Of a stretch of DNA of 5,294 bases, positions 1 to 5,294 are shown piece by piece. The notes beneath the pieces were generated by a model. It had not been told where the DNA came from. It saw only the letters and a list, made by a program, of their open reading frames with translations, and made no database searches. The translations under genes and the position numbers were made by a program. This stretch comes from Candidatus Omnitrophota bacterium. Its GTDB lineage: Bacteria; Omnitrophota; Gorgyraeia; 2-01-FULL-45-10. Numbering within the stretch: position 1 is the first letter of the stretch; every line of letters begins with the position of its first letter. The DNA lies in the NCBI GenBank assembly GCA_026387115.1, contig JAPLMI010000046.1, positions 1 to 5,294 on the forward strand, written 5' to 3'.

Positions 1-116
1 TTGAAAACCCCCGCATAACATGCCAGATCATTCCCAATGTAAGCGATATACTTAAAGATTGCAGGATAGAACCGCACAGGGTTTACGATAACACAGAAGC
101 GGCCAGAAGCCCGTAG
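1..116 (+). CDS. 3' end of an unidentified gene (partial)
   Basis: Reading from base 3, the frame stays open from the window edge to a TAG at 114-116, giving about 37 residues ending in NTEAARSP. The other two + frames stop at once (TAA at 16, TGA at 2), so this is the only possible + strand coding frame here. A strong + strand terminator begins 30 bases after the stop, which is what the end of a transcription unit looks like. The visible tail is soluble and mixed in charge (Asp, Lys, Arg, Glu, His), with no membrane segment. I do not recognise the family. An open stretch this short can occur by chance, so confidence is modest. Confidence 0.42.
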   Translation, partial: ENPRITCQIIPNVSDILKDCRIEPHRVYDNTEAARSP

Positions 117-146
117 GCGCGTCTGCATTTAATAATTAAAAATCGG

Positions 147-180
147 TCCCAGGCGTATTTAGCTTGGGATTTTTTCTTTT
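147..180 (+). terminator. Intrinsic (rho-independent) terminator
   Basis: The arms TCCCAGGC (147-154) and GCTTGGGA (162-169) form an 8-bp stem with one G-T wobble around a 7-base loop (155-161). A T-rich tract, TTTTTTCTTTT (170-180), follows immediately. This is the classic intrinsic terminator layout on the + strand. It most likely ends the transcript of the gene whose tail occupies 1-116 and insulates the tRNA from it. The right arm also supplies the -35 box of the next promoter. Confidence 0.8.
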
Positions 181-192
181 ACGCGATATAAT
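164..192 (+). promoter_or_regulatory. Sigma-70-type promoter for tRNA-Arg
   Basis: A perfect -10 box TATAAT lies at 187-192. Exactly 17 bases upstream is TTGGGA (164-169), matching TTGACA at 4 of 6 positions. The expected start point is near 199, only a few bases before the mature tRNA 5' end at 203, so the 5' leader would be very short. The -35 box sits inside the descending arm of the preceding terminator and the spacer contains its T tract, so the two signals share bases. Because no terminator is obvious after the tRNA, this promoter might also feed the repeat array and the kinase gene. Confidence 0.65.
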
Positions 193-202
193 ATACCGGA
201 AT

Positions 203-277
203 GCGCCTGTAGCGTAATGGATAACGCGTTGGCCTCCGGAGCCATGTATGCAGGTTCGACTCCTGTCAGGCGCGCCA
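203..277 (+). tRNA. tRNA-Arg (anticodon CCG)
   Basis: A full cloverleaf can be drawn. The acceptor stem is 203-209 with 267-273 (GCGCCTG/CAGGCGC), followed by discriminator G274 and an encoded CCA at 275-277. The D stem is 212-215/224-227, with GG at 219-220. The anticodon stem is 229-233/241-245, around the 7-base loop CTCCGGA (234-240). The T stem is 250-254/262-266, around TTCGACT. With U33 at 235 the anticodon is CCG (236-238), reading CGG as arginine. An A follows the GG of the D loop, and the anticodon has C35 and G36, which agree with known arginine identity elements. The only flaw is a T-T mismatch at the outer pair of the anticodon stem (229/245). The sequence closely resembles bacterial tRNA-Arg(CCG), and CGG codons occur in the kinase downstream. 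Confidence 0.96.
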
Positions 278-298
278 AATTTTGCGAAGCAAAATTTG
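276..298 (+). other. Near-perfect hairpin abutting the tRNA CCA end
   Basis: AAATTTTGC (277-285) and GCAAAATTT (289-297) are perfect reverse complements around a GAA triplet, and C276-G298 extends the stem to 10 bp. The hairpin begins inside the CCA of the tRNA and runs into the first 62-bp repeat. It is not followed by a T tract, so it is a weak candidate for a terminator. It could mark the tRNA 3' processing site, or simply be the outer edge of the repeat element. In repeats 2 and 3 the left flank differs (ACAG), leaving only TGC-GAA-GCA, so the long stem is specific to the tRNA boundary. Confidence 0.6.
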
Positions 299-468
299 AT
301 CCTGAAGCCGCGACGAACAGGAGCGGCTGAAGGACCTAAAACAGTGCGAAGCAAAATTTGATCCTGAAGCCGCGACGAACAGGAGCGGATGAAGGACCTA
401 AAACAGTGCGAAGCAAAATTTGATCCTGAGGATGCGACGAACAGGAGCATCCGAAGGACCTTTAACAC
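283..468 (+). repeat. Three tandem 62-bp hairpin-forming repeats
   Basis: Three head-to-tail units of exactly 62 bases lie at 283-344, 345-406 and 407-468. Units 1 and 2 differ at one base (C327 versus A389). Each has the order TGCGAAGCAAAATTT, TCCT, GA, a 6-base left arm, the constant 11-base loop GACGAACAGGA, a 6-base right arm, GA, AGGA. TCCT pairs with AGGA. The inner arms are AGCCGC/GCGGCT in unit 1 (306-311/323-328), AGCCGC/GCGGAT with one mismatch in unit 2 (368-373/385-390), and GGATGC/GCATCC in unit 3 (430-435/447-452). The two GA pairs would form a symmetric internal loop. Since 62 is not a multiple of 3, a repeated peptide is excluded. The function is unknown. It could be a structured RNA leader for the kinase gene, a REP-like or other small mobile repeat, or a tRNA-linked spacer. 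It fills the whole gap between the tRNA and the kinase ribosome binding site. Confidence 0.9.
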
Positions 469-469
469 C

Positions 470-476
470 AAAGGAG
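470..476 (+). promoter_or_regulatory. Ribosome binding site of the histidine kinase gene
   Basis: AAAGGAG is a strong Shine-Dalgarno match, placed 4 bases before the ATG at 481. The spacing is tight but workable, and it fixes the start at 481. It lies 2 bases beyond the last 62-bp repeat, so a fold of the array could affect access to it. Confidence 0.7.
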
Positions 477-480
477 ATGT

Positions 481-1929
481 ATGTTTTTCAAGTCGATAAG
501 GTTCAAGGCGATACTTTTATATACGCTGATCCTCACGATAACACTTCTTGTATTCAGCTTCATACTGTACGGAGGTTTCTCCAAGACGCTGTATGATGAC
601 TTCGACGACCTCCTGAGTTCGAGGGCGGAGGGGGTCGCGGATTCGATAAACGCCTACTGGCATGGGCGCGGCATTGCGGATACTCGCGCCGAAAATTTCG
701 ACTCCATAGCGAAAGGCTGGGTGGAGGAAAAGAGGAAAAACGCCGACCTTATGAGCATATTCGTCCAGATACTTGACCCTGTCGGCGCGAAGGTAGTCGC
801 TTCCATGTCGATGCCCAGGATCGCCCAGCTCGATAAAGATGATTTCGCGGATATTTTGGGCGGTGAGGACTCGTTCGACACCTTAAGCGGCGAATCCGCC
901 GACGCCAGAAAGATGAAGTTCAGGGTATATTCGAAACCGGTTTATATCGACGGAAATGTCCGGTATGTGGTGCAGGTCGCCGGCCCCATGGACCTGATGT
1001 CGCTCGCCTTGAATAGCCTCATCTTTATCCTCTTCATTCTTCTGCCCATCACAGTCCTATTGGCCGCCTTTCCCGGTGTCCTGTTGGTAAGGATTGCCCT
1101 CAAGCCGGTGGACGCTATGATAGATACGCTCCGGCAGATCACAGCCGAGAACCTGAAATTGAAGATACACATCCCCGATACCAAAGACGAGATAAAAAGG
1201 CTCGCCGACACATTTAACGATATGATCGAGAGGATAGACAGGTCGTTCTCCTCTCAGCAGAGATTCATACAGGATATATACCATGAGCTGAACACGCCGC
1301 TTAATATATTGAGGACGGAGATAGAGGCGCTGTCCGGCAGGGCCGGTTCGAAGGCCCAGGTCGAGGCCGTATTTAAAAGAATATCGAAAGAGATCGACGA
1401 GTTTTCTAAAATTATCGATAATCTCGGGGCGTTGACCCGTTTCGAAAGCGATCAGCTGGCTCTCGAGATAAAAAAAGTCGGCCTTACGGATCTTGTCGAG
1501 AAAATCCTCGACGAGATGAAGGCGCTGGCGGAGGAAAAAGAGATAGCGACATCTTTCTATTCGAATGAAACGGTGGTCATCGACGGCGATGAAGTCCAGC
1601 TTGAACGGATGCTCATGAATCTTCTGGATAACGCGATAAAATATACTTACAGAAGAGGCAAGGTTGTAGTGACGGTTAGCAGAGACGATTTGACAGTCAG
1701 GATCACGGTCAGCGATACCGGCATAGGGATGCCCGACGATGAATTGCCTTACATATTCGACAGATTCTATCAGGTTGTCAAGACGAGGGGTTCGAAGAAC
1801 GGGTTCGGAATAGGGCTTAGCATCGTAAGGGCAGTGGTCGAGGCGCATAAGGGGAAGATATCCGTGGAGAGTAAACGCGGCCAGGGATCCACGTTTACGG
1901 TAACATTACCGTTGTCCTATCCGGCCTGA
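481..1929 (+). CDS. Membrane sensor histidine kinase (HAMP-HisKA-HATPase)
   Basis: This 482-residue protein has the full layout of a two-component sensor kinase that autophosphorylates on histidine and passes the phosphate to a response regulator. Membrane helix 1 is about residues 9-31 and helix 2 about 176-203. Between them lies an extracytoplasmic sensor of about 140 residues with a VQILDPVGAKVVAS strand pattern. A HAMP linker (about 204-256) leads to the dimerisation domain, with phospho-acceptor His268 in HELNTPL. The ATP-binding domain carries the N box (N380 to N384, NLLDN), the G1 box D412-TGIG, the F box (FDRF, 426-429) and the G2 box GFGIGL (441-446). All key residues are present, so it should be active. 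The HAMP and H-box region resembles the CusS-like heavy-metal sensor group, but the ligand cannot be read from sequence. HELNTPL has Asn where most kinases have Arg. No response regulator adjoins it in the window. Downstream are a broken hydrolase and an exporter, probably co-transcribed. Confidence 0.95.
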   Translation: MFFKSIRFKAILLYTLILTITLLVFSFILYGGFSKTLYDDFDDLLSSRAEGVADSINAYWHGRGIADTRAENFDSIAKGWVEEKRKNADLMSIFVQILDPVGAKVVASMSMPRIAQLDKDDFADILGGEDSFDTLSGESADARKMKFRVYSKPVYIDGNVRYVVQVAGPMDLMSLALNSLIFILFILLPITVLLAAFPGVLLVRIALKPVDAMIDTLRQITAENLKLKIHIPDTKDEIKRLADTFNDMIERIDRSFSSQQRFIQDIYHELNTPLNILRTEIEALSGRAGSKAQVEAVFKRISKEIDEFSKIIDNLGALTRFESDQLALEIKKVGLTDLVEKILDEMKALAEEKEIATSFYSNETVVIDGDEVQLERMLMNLLDNAIKYTYRRGKVVVTVSRDDLTVRITVSDTGIGMPDDELPYIFDRFYQVVKTRGSKNGFGIGLSIVRAVVEAHKGKISVESKRGQGSTFTVTLPLSYPA

Positions 1930-1937
1930 GATTCGTT

Positions 1938-1944
1938 AGAGGGG
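1938..1944 (+). promoter_or_regulatory. Ribosome binding site of the broken hydrolase gene
   Basis: AGAGGGG is a purine-rich Shine-Dalgarno-like run ending 7 bases before the ATG at 1952. It lies 9 bases after the kinase stop codon. This supports 1952 as the original start and transcription together with the kinase gene. Confidence 0.5.
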
Positions 1945-1951
1945 TTTATTT

Positions 1952-2652
1952 ATGTCTGTCGTATGGTCGTTTAAAGCCAGAGAATTGGTCAGAGGGAAAA
2001 AATCACCTGCCGGCGCGTTATCCGACAGCGCCTTTTTCATGAAGGGAAATAATTCCCGGGCGGTGATCCTTATCCACGGGCTTACCGGAACGCCTGTAGA
2101 GATGAAGCCGATAGCCCAGTTCCTGAACAGAAAAGGGTATACCGTCGCGTGCCCGTGCCTCGCGAATCACGGCGAGCCCATAAATGTTTTGAAATGGTCG
2201 AAATGGCAGGAATTTTACGAATCGGTGCGCAAGGTGATGATTGACGGAAGGAGGATCCTCCTTACGGCATCAAGAACGAGGCGATACGCAGCCGCATCCA
2301 TAAATATTACGCCAATGCAAAGCTTGAAAACATGGAAAATGTCTGCCAATACGGCTACCCGTATTGGCCGATAACGCTTTTTTGCCAGCTCCATCTTCTC
2401 GTTAAACATGTCACGGGAAAACTTCCGAAGATGAATTTTCCGGTGCAGCTTATCCAGGCAAAAGACGATGACATGACCAGTATTAAGAATTCCAAATTCA
2501 TTTATGACAGGATAGGGTCCGAGGTTAAGGAGATGGTGCTTCTGTACAACTCGTATCATGTGATCACCGCCGACCATGAGCGCGACCTGGTGGCAGAAAA
2601 GGCGGAGGGTTTTTTCGCGCGCATTTCCGAAAAATTTTATCAGGGCAAGTGA
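1952..2652 (+). pseudogene. Alpha/beta-hydrolase (carboxylesterase/lipase-like), deleted and frameshifted
   Basis: Two pieces of one serine hydrolase lie in different frames. The N-terminal piece (frame from 1952) has the strand and oxyanion motif VILIHGLTGTPVEM, followed by CPCLANHGEP and WQEFYESVRKV. It loses family-like sequence near 2245 and stops at 2372-2374. The C-terminal piece reads in the frame ending with the TGA at 2650-2652. It is family-like from about 2248 (KEDPPYGIKNEAIRSR), through the probable acid-residue segment QAKDDDMTS, to the catalytic-histidine region NSYHVITADHE. The section that should lie between them, with the G-x-S-x-G nucleophile elbow, is absent in all frames. 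The total of 701 bases encodes about 230 residues, where I would expect roughly 260-290, so about 40-60 codons are gone with a frame change of 3k+1 bases. Intact relatives cleave esters such as carboxylesters or monoacylglycerols. This copy cannot be catalytic. An assembly or sequencing error at the palindrome (2248-2263) is the main alternative to a true pseudogene. Confidence 0.85.
2248..2263. repeat. Perfect 16-bp palindrome at the hydrolase break
   Basis: AAGGAGGATCCTCCTT equals its own reverse complement, with no spacer. It lies where homology switches from the N-terminal to the C-terminal frame of the broken hydrolase. In the C-terminal frame it encodes KEDPPY, a plausible family segment, so it may be ancestral coding sequence rather than an insertion. 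Such a palindrome could have helped a deletion, or an assembly collapse, to occur here. Confidence 0.7.
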
Positions 2653-3947
2653 ATAATATTTTCCGGGCGCTTCAATACAGGAATTTCCGCCTCTTTTTCA
2701 TAGGGCAGGGCGTATCTGTCGTCGGTACCTGGATGCAGGCCATCGCGATGAGCTGGCTTGTCTACCGCATGACGAACTCGCCGTTTCTCCTGGGGCTTGT
2801 GGGATTCCTAAGCCAGATACCGGCTTTCTTGTTCGGGCCTTTCGCCGGCGTCATAGTGGACAGGTTTAACCGCCACCGCATACTTATCTTAACGCAAATC
2901 CTTTCGATGATACAGGCCTTTCTTCTGGCGGCCCTGACTTTATCCGGCAGGATAGAGGTGTGGCACATCATTTTGCTTGGCTTTCTCCTGGGCTGTATAA
3001 ATTCTCTGGATATACCGGCCCGCCAGACTTTTGTTATAGAGATGGTCGAGCGGAAAGAGAACCTGGCAAACGCGATAGCATTGAATTCATTTCTATTCAA
3101 TTCGGCCAGGCTGATAGGCCCGTCGATCGCCGGAGTAATAATAGCATTGCTGGGCGAGGGGATCTGTTTTCTCGTTAACGGATTAAGTTTTCTCGCGGTC
3201 ATAGCGGCATTGACGGCGATGAAGGTCGGCCCTCTTAAAACGGAGGGCGAGAAACGGGATATATTAGCGGATATTAAAGAAGGGTTCGGATACGCGTACA
3301 ATTTTCTGCCGATCAGGTATATCCTGATGCTTTTGGGGGTCATAAGCGTTATGGGAATGTCCTACGCGGTCCTCATGCCGGTCTTCGCGAAAGATATCCT
3401 GGGCGGAGGGCCGGGCACATTCGGAACTCTAATGGCATCGGGCGGTGTAGGCGCGATCGCCGCCACCATATACCTGGCCTCGCGAAAAAGTATCGTAGGC
3501 CTCGGGGATATGATACCGGTCTTCGCGACGCTATTTTCGATAGGGATCATAGTCTTCTCGATATCCAGGGCGTTATGGTTTTCGCTCGTCGTGCTCGCGG
3601 CGACAGGCTTCGGCATGATGGCGTATATGGCAGCGAGCAATATCATAATCCAGACAGTGGTCGACGATGATAAGCGCGGAAGGGTGATGGGTTTTTACAT
3701 GATGACATTTATAGGCCTTGCGCCGTTCGGAAGCCTCCTTGCGGGAAGCCTCGCCTCCAGGATAGGGGCGACGAACACCCTCATCGCCGGCGGAATTATA
3801 TGTATCCTGGCATCTATCGCCTTCGCGGCCAAAGTCCCGTTATTAAGGAAGACGATACACCCTATATACAGGAAGATAGGGATAATTCCGGAAGTGGCCC
3901 AGGGCATAGGCGCGGCCTCAAGCCTCATCGTCCCGCCGGAGGATTAA
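2649..3947 (+). CDS. MFS transporter, MFS_3 / EntS-like exporter
   Basis: A 432-residue protein with about 12 hydrophobic helices (roughly 13-35, 47-68, 77-100, 103-120, 144-168, 171-190, 222-247, 256-278, 286-304, 309-333, 347-371, 376-396). The N-terminal ALQYRNFRLFFIGQGVSVVG and GTWMQ pattern is typical of the MFS_3 group, which contains the enterobactin exporter EntS. The major facilitator motif A appears as G67-VIVDRFNRHR, with Asp71 and Arg72. A degenerate second copy, DDDKRGRVMG (339-348), sits in the C-terminal half. It should be a proton-driven inner-membrane exporter; the substrate is unknown. The GTG start overlaps the preceding hydrolase stop (GTGA), and only a poor AGGG (2642-2645) precedes it, so translation was probably coupled to the hydrolase gene. 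That coupling may now be disturbed by the upstream frameshift. Two TAA stops stand in tandem (3945-3950). Confidence 0.93.
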   Translation: MNNIFRALQYRNFRLFFIGQGVSVVGTWMQAIAMSWLVYRMTNSPFLLGLVGFLSQIPAFLFGPFAGVIVDRFNRHRILILTQILSMIQAFLLAALTLSGRIEVWHIILLGFLLGCINSLDIPARQTFVIEMVERKENLANAIALNSFLFNSARLIGPSIAGVIIALLGEGICFLVNGLSFLAVIAALTAMKVGPLKTEGEKRDILADIKEGFGYAYNFLPIRYILMLLGVISVMGMSYAVLMPVFAKDILGGGPGTFGTLMASGGVGAIAATIYLASRKSIVGLGDMIPVFATLFSIGIIVFSISRALWFSLVVLAATGFGMMAYMAASNIIIQTVVDDDKRGRVMGFYMMTFIGLAPFGSLLAGSLASRIGATNTLIAGGIICILASIAFAAKVPLLRKTIHPIYRKIGIIPEVAQGIGAASSLIVPPED

Positions 3948-3953
3948 TAACTG

Positions 3954-3982
3954 TTGATTTCAAGCGTTTAACATGTTATTTT
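3954..3982 (+). promoter_or_regulatory. Possible weak promoter before dnaX
   Basis: TTGATT (3954-3959) and TATTTT (3977-3982) each match the sigma-70 boxes at 4 of 6 positions with a 17-base gap. A start point near 3989 would leave almost no leader before the ATG at 3992, and the gap is AT-rich enough to give such matches by chance. dnaX could equally be read through from the exporter gene, since no terminator separates them. Confidence 0.25.
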
Positions 3983-3991
3983 ATTAGAGCC

Positions 3992-5294
3992 ATGAGCTAC
4001 ATCGTATTCGCGAGAAAATATAGGCCTCAGTCCTTCGAAGAAATAATCGGCCAATCACACATCACCATCACATTAGCCAACGCGATATTGCAGGACAGGG
4101 TCGCCCACGCCTACCTATTCGCCGGCCCGCGGGGAGTCGGTAAGACCACAGCGGCGAGGATCCTCGCTAAGGCATTGAACTGCGAGAAGGGCCCTACACC
4201 GAAACCATGCAACGCATGCGCCTTGTGCAAAGAGATAACCGAAGGCTCTTCTCTCGACATCCTCGAGATAGACGGCGCGTCCAATAGAGGCATAGACGAG
4301 ATAAGGAATCTGAGAGAGAACGTGAAGTTCTCCCCCTCGAAGGGCAAATTCAAGGTCTATATAATCGACGAAGTCCATATGCTTACCCCGGAAGCCTTCA
4401 ACGCGCTTTTGAAGACGCTTGAGGAACCGCCGCCGCACGTTAAATTTATCTTCGCGACGACCCAGGCCCACAAGGTGCCCTCGACGATACTTTCGAGGTG
4501 CCAGAGGTTTGACTTCAGGCGCATCGCCACAAAAGATATAGCGGAAAATCTCAAGAAAATAGCAAGAGCGGAAAAAATAGATATAGACGACGAGGCGCTC
4601 GGCCTTATCGCCAGGCACTCTGATGGAGGGATGAGGAACGGCCAGGTGATTCTCGATCAGATAGCTTCATCCGCGATAAAGCAGGGCCCGATCAATTCAG
4701 GCGATGCGGCCAGGATCCTCGGGATAGTGGAAGACGATGTGCTTTTCAGCTTTTCCTGCGCCATCAAAGAGAAAGACGCAACATCCACCCTCCGAACAGT
4801 GGACGCGCTCGTCAATGAAGGTAAAGACGTCTCGCAGGTTGTGCTGGGGCTGATAGAGCATTTCCGGAACATATCGATAGCGAAAATAAGCCGGAATCCC
4901 GGCGTTCTCATAGATGCCGGCGCCGAAAAGATAAAACGGTATACCGAAGAAGCCGAAAAATTCACCATTGAAGAAATTTTATATATCATATATACGCTCT
5001 CAAACACCATAGATTTTATACGCAAATCAAGCCTTTCGAGGATACCCCTTGAGGCGGCGCTAATAAAGCTTACACAAAGCGGTTCTATAATTTCTCTGGA
5101 TGAGATATTGAAGAGGCTCGACGTTATCGATAAAAGCGTTGCGAAAGTTGCGAAAGGGCCGGTTCCGAAAAATAATGAGCCTTCAGCCGGTGAGCCAGGC
5201 CAAATATCATCCGATGTCGAAGAGATACTGGGCTCCTGGAAATCGGTGATCGATTACATCAAAGACAGGAAGATCTCTGTCGCCTCATATCTTC
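3992..5294 (+). CDS. dnaX: DNA polymerase III subunit gamma/tau (clamp loader), 3' end cut off
   Basis: The frame is open from the ATG at 3992 to the window edge, giving 434 complete codons. DnaX is the ATPase of the clamp loader that places the sliding clamp on DNA and, in its tau form, ties polymerase and helicase together. The start MSYIVFARKYRPQSF is canonical. Walker A is GPRGVGKTT (45-53). The zinc-binding cysteines are C64, C73, C76 and C79, the same numbering as in E. coli. Walker B is VYIIDEVHML (122-131, with D126 and E127), sensor 1 is FATT (154-157), the arginine-finger motif is SRC (168-170), and the sensor 2 arginine lies in GGMRNGQ (R215). The collar domain occupies about 230-365, then a low-complexity linker rich in Lys, Pro and Gly (about 382-404), then a new folded stretch (EILGSWKSVIDYIKDRK) as in tau domain IV/V. 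Only a weak AGAG (3986-3989) precedes the start. It follows the exporter by 44 bases. Confidence 0.97.
   Translation, partial: MSYIVFARKYRPQSFEEIIGQSHITITLANAILQDRVAHAYLFAGPRGVGKTTAARILAKALNCEKGPTPKPCNACALCKEITEGSSLDILEIDGASNRGIDEIRNLRENVKFSPSKGKFKVYIIDEVHMLTPEAFNALLKTLEEPPPHVKFIFATTQAHKVPSTILSRCQRFDFRRIATKDIAENLKKIARAEKIDIDDEALGLIARHSDGGMRNGQVILDQIASSAIKQGPINSGDAARILGIVEDDVLFSFSCAIKEKDATSTLRTVDALVNEGKDVSQVVLGLIEHFRNISIAKISRNPGVLIDAGAEKIKRYTEEAEKFTIEEILYIIYTLSNTIDFIRKSSLSRIPLEAALIKLTQSGSIISLDEILKRLDVIDKSVAKVAKGPVPKNNEPSAGEPGQISSDVEEILGSWKSVIDYIKDRKISVASYL

Noticed and set aside
128..140. AT-rich palindrome TTTAATAATTAAA as an operator
   Set aside because: It is perfect but low in complexity and set in AT-rich spacer DNA, with no second copy nearby. 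Chance is a sufficient explanation.
276..298. Intrinsic terminator for the tRNA
   Set aside because: The stem is good, but only TTT within the stem and then GATCC follows. Without a T tract, termination is not supported.
283..468. CRISPR array
   Set aside because: The 62-bp units are directly contiguous with no unique spacers and no cas genes nearby, so this is a tandem repeat and not a CRISPR array.
136..471. Minus-strand open frame of 111 codons across the tRNA and the repeats
   Set aside because: Its peptide is simply the reverse complement of the tRNA (the familiar PDRSRTCIHG pattern) plus the 62-bp repeats, whose period is not a multiple of 3. It has no protein-like character.
1057..1848. 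Long minus-strand open frame (263 codons) opposite the histidine kinase
   Set aside because: It lies fully antisense to a kinase gene with every catalytic motif in place. Long antisense frames are common in such codon usage, and no protein motif is seen.
2332..2652. Independent small gene of 106 codons
   Set aside because: It has no ribosome binding site, overlaps the preceding frame, and its family-like sequence continues upstream of its ATG to about 2248. It is therefore the C-terminal remnant of the broken hydrolase.
4115..4618. Minus-strand open frame of 167 codons opposite dnaX
   Set aside because: It is antisense to the conserved ATPase core of DnaX and has no recognisable domain.

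Overview
This window reads as a chromosomal segment of a bacterium, about half GC, with every convincing gene on the + strand. The proteins use many ATA (Ile) and AGG/AGA (Arg) codons. Together with the style of the broken hydrolase and of the histidine kinase, this reminds me of uncultured lineages such as Omnitrophota, but no marker here settles the taxonomy and I hold that loosely. Housekeeping dnaX and a tRNA argue for chromosome rather than plasmid or phage. No integrase, transposase or CRISPR array is visible.

Layout. Positions 1-116 look like the 3' end of an unidentified gene. It is followed by a clear intrinsic terminator (147-180) whose descending arm doubles as the -35 box of a good promoter (164-192), which drives a tRNA-Arg(CCG) at 203-277. 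Directly against the tRNA's CCA end are a 10-bp hairpin and then three tandem 62-bp units (283-468). Each unit can fold into a two-part hairpin. The inner stem is perfect in units 1 and 3 with different bases, because three base pairs have changed on both sides. This is the most unusual element in the window.

Next comes a probable operon: a membrane-bound sensor histidine kinase with no adjacent response regulator in view (481-1929), an alpha/beta-hydrolase gene broken by an internal deletion and frameshift (1952-2652), and an MFS exporter of the EntS-like MFS_3 type (2649-3947) whose GTG start overlaps the hydrolase stop by 4 bases. The hydrolase has lost the section carrying the nucleophile serine, and a perfect 16-bp palindrome lies at the junction. 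It is therefore either a pseudogene or an assembly scar.

After a 44-bp gap, dnaX (clamp-loader tau/gamma subunit) starts at 3992 and runs off the right edge. The kinase, hydrolase and exporter may once have formed a sensing and efflux/detoxification unit. The tRNA and dnaX are housekeeping neighbours with no obvious functional tie to it.
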